Assembly (NCBI GenBank): GCA_041301185.1
Contig: JBFYSV010000137.1
Location: 1 to 21,810, forward strand
From: JAQBDA01 sp041301185
GTDB taxonomy: Bacteria > Chloroflexota > Anaerolineae > Anaerolineales > UBA4823
Direction of reading: 5' to 3'
DNA: 21,810 nt
Shown one piece after another: positions 8,106 through 14,160 of the stretch. Both the position numbers and the translations under genes were made by a program. The notes below the pieces were generated by a model. That model saw nothing but the letters and a program-made list of their open reading frames with translations, made no database searches and was not told where the DNA came from. How positions within the stretch are numbered: position 1 is the stretch's first letter; each line of letters begins with the position of its first letter.

Positions 8106-8129
8106 TGAAAATCATTTTGGATATATAAT
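8106..8129 (+). promoter_or_regulatory. Fur-like palindrome next to a -10 box
   Basis: TGAAAAT-C-ATTTTGG at 8106-8120 is a 7-1-7 palindrome with a perfect AAAAT-C-ATTTT core; its left arm resembles the Fur-family half-site TGATAAT. It is followed at 8124-8129 by TATAAT, in position to serve the lipoprotein gene that starts at 8181. No convincing -35 box is visible, so an activator or a weak promoter is possible. Binding by a Fur-family protein is inference only; no such gene is in the window. Confidence 0.35.
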
Positions 8130-8180
8130 CATCAAGGCATGCGGTTTTTTTGCGATGCTGGGAAAGGTAGTTCCATTGAC

Positions 8181-9068
8181 ATGAAATCGAATTGGCAGAA
8201 TGCTCTCGGATCGTCGCAAAAACATTCGCTTCTGCTTTTTCTACTCGCAGTACTCTCACCTGTCCTGGCGTGCTCCCGCCCGAATATTTTTCCAACTACC
8301 ACTCCATTACCACTACCGACCGAGCTGGCAACCACGACTCTGCCGGCGGGAGCGCAACCCGGTGGATTGGAGGCTACCTACGTATCTGTGGTTTCGGCGG
8401 ATGGTGCCGGGGATGAGCGCTGCTATAACCTGTACCGGTTTTATCCAGATGGATTGGTGCTTTACGCAAGTAACGTCTGTTTCAGTCCGGCCCCGGTAGA
8501 AGAGACCTGGGCAGAAATCAATCGTTGGTTCTATCGTGAGAACCGGGAAATACCCAGTGGTGACTATTACCTGGAAAACAACCGCTTGTGGATCCGGGTT
8601 GTTTCTTATGACCCAATTCATGAGACTGCATACCTGAGATCATTTCAGGGAGAGTATTGCGGGGATAGAATGGTTCTCCAGGAACCATCCGTTGGGTACT
8701 ACGCTGGGGTTCCGTCCGAGCTGACAGAGCCGGTAGTAGAGTATGTCCAGATGCAAATCGGTGAGGTGGAGCATACCCCCTCCCCAGGTTGTCATGTAGC
8801 AGGGTACAGGGTGTTGTTCCGCCCGAGTGTGGTCCTGGCAGGTGGGGGAGCCAGATATCAAATTCAGACAGACCCTGGGGAAACGTGCAGCTTGCAATAT
8901 ACCGACCCGGACGGCAATATCAATATGGTTGAGGGTACAGGCATCATACTGGCAGATGTTGAGGGGATTTGCGAATGGATCTGGGAGGTGGGAGCAGTTG
9001 AGGGTTATGGCATGGTCAGGGTGACCATTGATGAGATAATCCAGGATTATCAGCTTGAGATTCGTTGA
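8181..9068 (+). CDS. Secreted lipoprotein of unknown function
   Basis: The 295-residue protein has a lipoprotein signal ending VLSPVLAC with Cys31, followed by a Thr/Pro-rich spacer (about 36-55). I recognise no catalytic family. Residues about 60-190 form a Tyr-rich, Cys-containing region. The last 80 residues resemble the small beta module common on Chloroflexi surface proteins: a PGE/A-T-C-S-x-x-Y-x-D/P-x-G-N pattern followed by GICEWIWEVG and a G.VRVT strand (resemblance from memory). Four or more Cys residues suggest disulfides outside the cell. I chose the ATG at 8181 because GGAAAGGT precedes it by about 10 bases; an in-frame ATG at 8139 has a poor site. It is divergent from the dtxR-like gene and shares its regulatory region. 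Confidence 0.7.
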   Translation: MKSNWQNALGSSQKHSLLLFLLAVLSPVLACSRPNIFPTTTPLPLPTELATTTLPAGAQPGGLEATYVSVVSADGAGDERCYNLYRFYPDGLVLYASNVCFSPAPVEETWAEINRWFYRENREIPSGDYYLENNRLWIRVVSYDPIHETAYLRSFQGEYCGDRMVLQEPSVGYYAGVPSELTEPVVEYVQMQIGEVEHTPSPGCHVAGYRVLFRPSVVLAGGGARYQIQTDPGETCSLQYTDPDGNINMVEGTGIILADVEGICEWIWEVGAVEGYGMVRVTIDEIIQDYQLEIR

Positions 9069-9149
9069 TCGATTCGTAAGCCGTACAAACGGTGAATAAA
9101 TACCCGGGGGAGATGGGCCGAAAAAAGCCAACCCGTAGATTTTACCCCG

Positions 9150-9392
9150 GTGTCTTCATCCGGGTTTATGACGTTTATTTCTTACCCGCTCAGCCTGGGT
9201 CGTAATTTCGATGAGCTGCTATGCGTTCTGGCGGCGCTCCAAACTGCGGACGCGTTATCGATCGCAACGCCGGCTGCTTGGCAACCTGGCGAGGATGTTA
9301 TTGTTCCAGCGGCGGGTTCCCCAGACCGTCGCGGGTCTGTTAAAGTCACGGGTATTGGTAACCTGGCAGGCGTTACTGAGGTTGGTAGATGA
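9150..9392 (+). pseudogene. Remnant of a peroxiredoxin (C-terminal part only)
   Basis: The open frame contains YPLSLGRNFDELL, then LQTAD, then ATPAAWQPGEDVIVP (about 9180-9320). This is the C-terminal region of 1-Cys/AhpC-type peroxiredoxins (family pattern YP.s.GRNFDEilRv...LQ.ad....ATPanW.PGddVivp). The N-terminal thioredoxin fold with the catalytic PxxxTxxC motif is missing: only 81 bases separate it from the preceding lipoprotein gene and I find no such motif there. A phrase VFIR in another frame just upstream hints at a frameshift in the remnant. After VPAAGS the frame loses similarity. The stop overlaps the ATG of the next gene. I see it as a decayed gene, not a functional enzyme. Confidence 0.75.
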
Positions 9393-9745
9393 CACTCGAT
9401 GAGTTCTTTGCCGGGCACGAAGATTCTAGGTTGATCTTTGAAGCCTTGGATCGTATTATTAGCTCGCTGGGGCCAGTGGAGGTTCGCGTCACAAAGAGTC
9501 AGGTGGCTTTCTACCAGCGCCGGGCATTTGCCTGGGTATGGATACCAGGCAAATACCTACGGGGCAAACAGGCCCCGCTGGTGCTCACTGTCTCGCTCCG
9601 GTGGAAGGACTCATCGCCGCGGTGGAAGGAAGTTGTTGAGCCAAGGTCAGGACGTTTCACCCACCACCTTGAGCTTTACTCTGGTGCTGAAATTGACGAC
9701 GAAGTGTGTGCCTGGTTGCATGAGGCTAGGTCAGATGCAGGATAA
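9389..9745 (+). CDS. DUF5655 domain protein
   Basis: The 118-residue protein matches, from memory, the DUF5655 family: DEFFAGHEDSRLIFEALDRI at the start, GPVEVRVTKSQVAFYQRRAF in the middle, a W.PG.YLRG motif, then SPRWKEVVEPRSGRFTHHLE and a final helix with EVCAWLHEA. The function of the family is not known; members are small, soluble and widespread. No signal peptide or membrane segment is visible. The ATG overlaps the stop of the peroxiredoxin remnant (ATGA), which may be the trace of an older gene pair. It converges on the PLP enzyme gene, leaving 30 bases and no clear terminator between them. Confidence 0.8.
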   Translation: MTLDEFFAGHEDSRLIFEALDRIISSLGPVEVRVTKSQVAFYQRRAFAWVWIPGKYLRGKQAPLVLTVSLRWKDSSPRWKEVVEPRSGRFTHHLELYSGAEIDDEVCAWLHEARSDAG

Positions 9746-9775
9746 AAACCCGAACTGAACGGCTATCTTGCATGC

Positions 9776-11038
9776 TTAAGATGCCTGTGCAATCCTTCTG
9801 AGAATCTCACCAAAGCGCTCAATCTCTTGGATGGTATTGTAATGCACAGGTCCCACGCGCAGCATTCCACCGCTTTCCTCTAATCCCAGGCGCTCGGTGA
9901 TTGCCAGGGCGTAATAATTCCCATCCCACACATAGATATTTTCGTTACCCAGCGCCTCTGCCAGCTGGCGAGGGTGCCAGTTTTTCAGGGTAAAGCTCAC
10001 TGTGGGGACGCGTTCCTCGAGTCGTCGCCGGTCAATCAGCCCGTAGATGGTTACCCCAGGGGTCTCTTCTAACACGTCTAGCAGGGCGCGCGATAGCTCA
10101 AACTCGTAAGCGCGGATGGCGCTCATCGCCCGTTTGAGAAGCAAGGGGCGATCGTGGTAACGACCGGCGTAACTCTCGCCAAGATCTTGACCGAAGGTCA
10201 GCCCCACCCATTGCAGGTACTCCAGAGCACCCAGCACGCCAGCCATTGCTTCGAAGTTGCCGGTGCCGGTCTCGAATTTTCCGGGCGGGTCGCTCGGGGC
10301 GGGGCGCACTTTATAGGCGGTCAGCTTGTCGAGCAGCTCTAGTTTTCCGTAAAGCATCCCGGCGTGCGGACCAAAGAACTTATAGCTGGAAGCAACCAGG
10401 AAATCACAGCCCAGCGCCTGCACATCGATGGGTCCGTGGGGAGCATACTGGACGGCGTCGATATAGACCAGGGCTCCACTTTCACGTGCCATGCGGGTCA
10501 GCTTCTCCAGCGGGTTGATCGTTCCGAGTGCATTCGATGCATAACCCATTGCCACCAGACGTGGGTGCTCCTTGAGGGCATCCTGGAAGTCATCTAAGTC
10601 CAACGTTCCGTTTTCCGGATGGAAATCAACCCAACGCACTTTACAGCCCCGGTCTTCAGCTGCCATCACCCAGGGGGTGATATTGGCATCATGATCCAGG
10701 CGGGTGACAATGATCTGGTCGCCAGAATGCCAAGTGCGGGCAATTGCGCGGCTGACCGAGAATGTCAGGCTGGTCATATTGTTGCCAAAGACGATCTCCT
10801 CCGGCTGCGAGGCGTTGAAGAAATCTGCGACTGCGGCTCGCGCTTGATCGACAATCGCATCAGACTCGCGGCTGGTCTGGAAGGCACCGCCATGATTGGC
10901 GTTATGCTTGATCAGATAATCGTTCATGCGATCCAGGACAGGCTGAGCCACCTGGGTCCCACCGGGATTATCGAAGAAGATCGCCGGGCGCCGCAGGGCA
11001 GGAAATTGTTCACGAATTGAGGCAGGGTCGAGGGGCAT
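9776..11038 (-). CDS. Cysteine desulfurase-like PLP enzyme without catalytic Cys
   Basis: The 420-residue protein is a class V, fold-type I PLP enzyme of the group usually named cysteine desulfurase-like (TIGR01976). Visible marks are FFDNPGGTQV (21-30), DHDANITPW (115-123), the cofactor-contacting DAVQYAPHG (194-202) and the Schiff-base lysine Lys220 in VASSYKFFGPH. The C-terminal loop reads LRVGPVHYNT: a Tyr stands where the RxGxHC pattern of SufS-type enzymes would carry Cys, and the only cysteines, 132 and 211, are elsewhere. True desulfurase activity is therefore unlikely; the substrate is unknown. The frame opens at 11092, but the ATG at 11038 has GGAGG five bases upstream and begins the conserved region. 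Confidence 0.88.
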   Translation of the reverse strand: MPLDPASIREQFPALRRPAIFFDNPGGTQVAQPVLDRMNDYLIKHNANHGGAFQTSRESDAIVDQARAAVADFFNASQPEEIVFGNNMTSLTFSVSRAIARTWHSGDQIIVTRLDHDANITPWVMAAEDRGCKVRWVDFHPENGTLDLDDFQDALKEHPRLVAMGYASNALGTINPLEKLTRMARESGALVYIDAVQYAPHGPIDVQALGCDFLVASSYKFFGPHAGMLYGKLELLDKLTAYKVRPAPSDPPGKFETGTGNFEAMAGVLGALEYLQWVGLTFGQDLGESYAGRYHDRPLLLKRAMSAIRAYEFELSRALLDVLEETPGVTIYGLIDRRRLEERVPTVSFTLKNWHPRQLAEALGNENIYVWDGNYYALAITERLGLEESGGMLRVGPVHYNTIQEIERFGEILRRIAQAS

Positions 11039-11107
11039 CGCATCCTCCGAGAATGATTGGCGGTAGCGCTTCACCAGGGTTGAATTTAACAAGCCGGATA
11101 ATGCATA

Positions 11108-11116
11108 ATTTTAGCA
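11108..11116 (-). promoter_or_regulatory. Possible extended -10 for the PLP enzyme gene
   Basis: The minus strand reads TGCTAAAAT from 11116 to 11108, an extended -10 with one change from TATAAT, about 70 bases before the start codon at 11038. No -35 match is visible. Confidence 0.3.
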
Positions 11117-11204
11117 TGAGGCAGGCGCTTTAGCCGTCGTAAAATTTCCTTTCCTTTGCTTAGAATCGGAATAAGGGGCGGCTGAAGCAGCCAAACACCC
11201 GATA

Positions 11205-11273
11205 AATCAGAGTAAAATTATCTGCAATGCTGAGCTGCTCTGCGGTGAACTCCTGCAGAGCAAGACTCTGATT
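11205..11273 (+). ncRNA. Candidate structured leader of the cupredoxin gene
   Basis: A perfect 9-bp outer stem joins AATCAGAGT (11205-11213) with ACTCTGATT (11265-11273). Inside it a 7-bp stem joins GCTCTGC (11237-11243) with GCAGAGC (11255-11261) across an 11-base loop. An alternative 6-bp pairing of TCTGCA (11221-11226) with TGCAGA (11254-11259) would exclude the inner stem. The element ends about 30 bases before the cupredoxin start. I could not match it to a known riboswitch consensus. Confidence 0.45.
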
Positions 11274-11304
11274 ATTTACCAGTCGAGGGATAAAAATAAA
11301 GCTG

Positions 11305-11784
11305 TTGATTAGGTTACTTACCGTTGGTATTCTTGCTATGATGGCTTTGACAGCCTATTCGGCTCAGAAAGCAGAGCCAGTCAGTATTTCCATTGATATG
11401 AGCGAGTACGCATATCACCCGGAGACCATTCAAATCCAGGTGGGGCAGGAAGTCACTTTTGAAATGTCGAATAATGGTGTGCTGACACACGAATTGATGA
11501 TTGGCAGCCAGGCGAAAATGGTTGATAACCGCCCGAGCGGTTATCAACAGGATTTCTTTGAAGCAGCGGGTGTTGAACCCAGGGTAACAGGTGGTGAGGT
11601 GGAGGAAGGCGGTCATGGACACCACGAGGGCTTTATGGTGATGTTACCCGAGTCCGGCGATGAATCCAGCATGACCTTTGTTGTCACTGAGAAGATGGTG
11701 GGAGAATGGGAGATGGGTTGTTTTGAGCAGGAAGGGGTGCACTACACTGCTGGGATGAAGGGCAAGCTGGTGGTTGTTCCGTAG
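11305..11784 (+). CDS. Secreted cupredoxin-like copper protein
   Basis: The protein of about 159 residues starts with a hydrophobic signal segment (LLTVGILAMMALTA) and then a plastocyanin-like beta fold. Type 1 copper ligands are visible: His in LTHELMI (about residue 64), and Cys, His and Met in GCFEQEGVHYTAGMKG near the end, the C-x5-H-x4-M arrangement of the family. It would carry electrons or bind copper outside the membrane. A His/Glu-rich insertion, GGEVEEGGHGHHEGF, sits between the first His and the Cys loop and might bind additional metal. The start is uncertain: the frame opens with TTG at 11305, preceded by GAGGG too far away (about 16 bases); ATG codons at 11338 and 11341 would cut the signal peptide. 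A structured leader precedes it. Confidence 0.8.
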   Translation: MIRLLTVGILAMMALTAYSAQKAEPVSISIDMSEYAYHPETIQIQVGQEVTFEMSNNGVLTHELMIGSQAKMVDNRPSGYQQDFFEAAGVEPRVTGGEVEEGGHGHHEGFMVMLPESGDESSMTFVVTEKMVGEWEMGCFEQEGVHYTAGMKGKLVVVP

Positions 11785-11855
11785 AAAGCCACCCGTCATA
11801 AAGCCCGGCTGACCGATCCATACTCAGACAAAGAGAGTCCCCAACTTTTTGGCCG

Positions 11856-12467
11856 CTAAAGCGCCAAATTCAATTTGGGGAGGGGGATAAAACCGCCCTT
11901 TGCGTCTTGCCCAGGGGAAACTGGCTGGAAAATGCGCAAATCGATGAGGGGTAGCAGGCGAGCAGAACGGCGCTTGTTGCCGGTATGGGTGAGGGCCGCT
12001 CTCAGGGCTGCCTGGTAACTTCGCTGGTCGCAACGGATCTGGCGCATTGCCCGGCGGGTCAGCCAGTCGGCAGCTTTGTTGTTTTTACGGGGGGTCCAGA
12101 TCCACTTGAGATTGATAAAACGTTTTGAGAGCTGCCTGGCACGCAGGTACAGCGGCCAGATGGACTCAGAGCTAACCCCTGCAAAGCCATTCATTTGATC
12201 AATAATGCTTTTTGCATCCCCAAATATTTTGATCGGCTCATCTTCCAGCCCCAGGTCGCTCAGGGCGTCCAGGCCTTCAATCAAAGCCAGGTACTCAGCA
12301 ACATTTGATGATGCATCTTTGCAGCGGGCAAAGACACCGTGCCCCTGTGCAATTAGCACTTCATGGCGGGAAATGAGCCAGCCATAGCACAAGAATCCAG
12401 CCGACTCGTTTGGGACGTTTGTGCCGCTGAAGCTCCGGAATAGACCATCAAAGCGCAGTGTGTACAT
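11856..12467 (-). CDS. RNase HI-like protein
   Basis: The first 140 residues form a type 1 RNase H domain of the reverse-transcriptase-like RVT_3 type, which cuts the RNA strand of RNA/DNA hybrids. The four acidic catalytic residues are visible: Asp7 (RFDGLF), Glu58 (SSNVAEYLALIEGL), Asp84 (IFGDAKSII) and Asp134 (NNKAADWLTRRA). About 60 further residues follow, basic and then Pro-rich, with no recognised domain; they could aid nucleic acid binding. The start ATG at 12467 has GGAG eight bases upstream. A long structured leader and a near-consensus promoter precede it. The 71 bases between its stop and the cupredoxin gene on the other strand show no strong terminator. Confidence 0.85.
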   Translation of the reverse strand: MYTLRFDGLFRSFSGTNVPNESAGFLCYGWLISRHEVLIAQGHGVFARCKDASSNVAEYLALIEGLDALSDLGLEDEPIKIFGDAKSIIDQMNGFAGVSSESIWPLYLRARQLSKRFINLKWIWTPRKNNKAADWLTRRAMRQIRCDQRSYQAALRAALTHTGNKRRSARLLPLIDLRIFQPVSPGQDAKGGFIPLPKLNLAL

Positions 12468-12490
12468 GGCTTATGCTCCATAAACGCAGA

Positions 12491-12516
12491 CCGGCGGTGG
12501 GATAATCCACCGCCGG
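12491..12516 (-). ncRNA. Strong hairpin in the leader of the RNase HI-like gene
   Basis: CCGGCGGTGG (12491-12500) and CCACCGCCGG (12507-12516) form a perfect 10-bp G/C-rich stem with a six-base loop. In the minus-strand transcript it ends about 11 bases before the GGAG ribosome site. There is no U-run after it on that strand, so it is not a classical terminator; an RNA-stability or translation-control element is more likely. Upstream in the same leader, the minus-strand ACCTG at 12578-12574 can pair either with CAGGT at 12588-12584 or, extended by one base, with 12556-12551. Confidence 0.5.
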
Positions 12517-12670
12517 CTCGAGAAGAGAGATAATTGGGGTATGATGTCTCACCTGTCGCTTCTTCTTAGAGAACAGGTTGCCCACCTGGTATCGCCCGCC
12601 TGCCAACTGATCTATTTTGTAGGTAGGTATCAAAAGAATTTTCGCCTCATTGATTCATCCAACTATAATC

Positions 12671-12699
12671 ATTATTCTACAAATTATATTGAATGTCAA
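12671..12699 (-). promoter_or_regulatory. Promoter of the RNase HI-like gene
   Basis: On the minus strand a perfect TTGACA (12699 to 12694) is followed after exactly 17 bases by AATAAT (12676 to 12671). Transcription would begin near 12664, giving an untranslated leader of about 195 bases before the start codon at 12467, unusually long for a housekeeping gene. Confidence 0.6.
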
Positions 12700-12716
12700 T
12701 ACGTTGGACTTAAAAG

Positions 12717-12740
12717 TTTTGTAAACACCTGTTAACAAAA
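12717..12740. promoter_or_regulatory. Imperfect 24-bp palindrome, possible operator
   Basis: TTTTGTAAAC (12717-12726) and GTTAACAAAA (12731-12740) are inverted repeats with nine of ten positions matching, around ACCT. Size and spacing fit a site for a dimeric repressor. It lies about 105 bases upstream of the asparaginase-like gene. No regulator gene is adjacent, so the binder is unknown. Confidence 0.35.
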
Positions 12741-12844
12741 TGATAAGGCAACCCACTGAAAGTATGAACAGGGTAAAATTATGACAATCTAAGCAGCTTA
12801 AACCCCCCAAAACCGAACCGGCAGATCATTATAGGAGAAATCCA

Positions 12845-13330
12845 ATGAAAATCAAAGTCTTTACTACCGGTGGTTCGATTGACAAGATATATTCGACCCG
12901 GGAGAGTAATTTTGTGGTTGATGAACCCCAGGTAGCCGGGATATTCCAACAGGCAAATGTGGTCTTTGAGTATGAGGTCGCGCCACTGTTTAGAAAAGAT
13001 AGCCTAGAGCTAAGCGAAAGCGATCGCTGGATGATTACCCAGAAGGTGCGCGCCGCCCAGGAGAGGTATATTTTAATCACACACGGCACGGACACCATGA
13101 TTGCCACCGCGCTAGAATTGCTTGGCATCCCTGACAAAGTGATTGTCCTGACCGGGGCGATGCAGCCTGCGGCCTTCAAGTACTCGGATGCAGCCTTCAA
13201 TGTCGGCAGCGCGGTCGTAGCTTTGCAGACCTTGCCAGAGGGAGTGTACGTGGTTATGAATGGTAAAGTTTTCGATCCGCGCTTTGCTCGCAAAAACCTG
13301 GAGATGGATCGCTTTGAAGGAGCCTCTTAA
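12845..13330 (+). CDS. Single-domain asparaginase-like protein
   Basis: The 161-residue protein corresponds to the N-terminal catalytic domain of L-asparaginase alone. It has VFTTGGSID at 5-13 with the nucleophile-type Thr8, ITHGTDTM at 78-85 with Thr82-Asp83 of the second catalytic triad, GAMQP at 104-108, and Lys150 in RFARKN where type II asparaginases have their catalytic Lys (aligned by eye). The C-terminal domain of about 170 residues, which helps complete the active site between subunits in the full-length enzymes, is absent. Short asparaginase-domain proteins of this size are a known family with no settled function. AGGAG lies seven bases before the ATG, so the start is firm. Confidence 0.85.
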   Translation: MKIKVFTTGGSIDKIYSTRESNFVVDEPQVAGIFQQANVVFEYEVAPLFRKDSLELSESDRWMITQKVRAAQERYILITHGTDTMIATALELLGIPDKVIVLTGAMQPAAFKYSDAAFNVGSAVVALQTLPEGVYVVMNGKVFDPRFARKNLEMDRFEGAS

Positions 13331-13345
13331 TGTCTGAGTGATTTC

Positions 13346-13375
13346 TTGACGCTGGGCATTCTTCGGTAGGATAAT
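13346..13375 (+). promoter_or_regulatory. Promoter of the SRPBCC/UPF0173 gene pair
   Basis: TTGACG (13346-13351) and GATAAT (13370-13375) are 18 bases apart. The transcript would start near 13382 and carry a small perfect hairpin, TCTCCT/AGGAGA (13398-13403/13406-13411), before the GGGGAGGA ribosome site of the gene at 13463. Confidence 0.5.
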
Positions 13376-13462
13376 ACATACAAGAGGCTAGAGCTACTCT
13401 CCTTCAGGAGACAGACCATTTTGTAATCAGCGAACACGGACAGATCGGGGAGGATTTTTGGG

Positions 13463-14140
13463 ATGGGCAAGAATGAGAGTGGTGTCAAATGGATCGTTGG
13501 ATTAACCGGCGGGTTAGCTGCGGTTGCTTCATATTTACTGGTTGTTCGCCCGTGGATGCTTTCTTGGGGCGCGAGCAAGGACGAGGTCAACCGCCTGCTG
13601 CCGGGGGACGAGCTTATCCCTGAACCCAAGCTCAATGCTACCCACGCAGTAGATATCCAGGCGCCACCGGCAGCCATCTGGCCCTGGCTGGTGCAGCTCG
13701 GACAGGGGCGGGGTGGTTTTTACAGCTATGAATGGATTGAGAACTCAATGGGGCTGGGTATGCACAATGCGAGCCGCATTCTGCCGGAGTTCCAAAACTT
13801 GAAAGCAGGTGACATGATCCCCCTCGCACCAGATGGGTTTGGCGTGCCGGTCGCCATCCTTGAGGCAAACCGGACCCTGGTTCTGCACGGAGATACCCGC
13901 GTGCCTGGACCAGGCACGCCCCCACCGATGAAACCTGGAGAATACCTGGCAGTGTGCTGGGGCTTTTACCTTTTTGAGCGAGAAAATAAGGTGACCCGCC
14001 TCGTCGAGCGTTGGAAAGCCGATTGGAGCCCAGGGTTAGCAAACTCCATCTTCTACCGCCTGTTCTTGGAACCTGGGGCTTTTGTGATGGAACGCAAGAT
14101 GCTGCTGGGTATCAAGCAGAGAGTTGAGGCATCAGTTTAA
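13463..14140 (+). CDS. Membrane-anchored SRPBCC (START-like) protein
   Basis: The 225-residue protein begins with one hydrophobic segment (about 9-28, KWIVGLTGGLAAVASYLLVV) and continues with a SRPBCC helix-grip fold. Marks are the strand and loop ATHAVDIQAPPAAIWPWLVQ (59-78) followed by LGQGRGGFYSYEWIENSMG, common in a bacterial SRPBCC subgroup. The fold usually binds a hydrophobic ligand; the ligand here is unknown. The segment RPWMLSWGAS...LPGDELIPEP between anchor and domain is also typical of that subgroup. A promoter and GGGGAGGA ribosome site precede the ATG. The next gene follows after 20 bases, so they probably share a transcript. Confidence 0.8.
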   Translation: MGKNESGVKWIVGLTGGLAAVASYLLVVRPWMLSWGASKDEVNRLLPGDELIPEPKLNATHAVDIQAPPAAIWPWLVQLGQGRGGFYSYEWIENSMGLGMHNASRILPEFQNLKAGDMIPLAPDGFGVPVAILEANRTLVLHGDTRVPGPGTPPPMKPGEYLAVCWGFYLFERENKVTRLVERWKADWSPGLANSIFYRLFLEPGAFVMERKMLLGIKQRVEASV

Positions 14141-14160
14141 GCAAATCAAGGAGGTTTGAT

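Larger units (their letters stand above)
12468..12844. other. 377-base divergent intergenic region
   Basis: This gap between the RNase HI-like gene (minus) and the asparaginase-like gene (plus) holds no convincing gene. It contains the rnhA promoter and structured leader (12699 to 12468), an A/T-rich stretch (12640-12720), and an imperfect 24-bp palindrome (12717-12740) on the asparaginase side. The asparaginase gene has AGGAG at 12833-12837 before its ATG. A weak -10-like TAAAAT lies at 12774-12779 without a -35 partner. Confidence 0.6.

Noticed and set aside
8640..9131. Minus-strand open frame of 163 codons opposite the lipoprotein gene
   Set aside because: It lies antisense to a protein with a clear lipoprotein signal and family-like C-terminal module, and shows no domain of its own.
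9746..9775. Possible terminator between the convergent DUF5655 and PLP enzyme genes
   Set aside because: Only very short complementary pieces (GCAT/ATGC) are present and there is no T-run.
11205..11273. Assignment of the cupredoxin leader to a known riboswitch class (Mn yybP-ykoY, NiCo, TPP)
   Set aside because: The conserved loop sequences I know for these classes are not visible, so only a generic structured leader is claimed.
12448..12633. Minus-strand open frame of 61 codons overlapping the RNase HI-like start
   Set aside because: It begins with TTG, includes the 10-bp hairpin and two alternative stems, and resembles no protein; leader RNA explains it better.
12541..12735. Plus-strand open frame of 64 codons in the divergent intergenic region
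   Set aside because: It runs through the rnhA promoter and an A/T-rich stretch, has no ribosome site and no recognisable domain.
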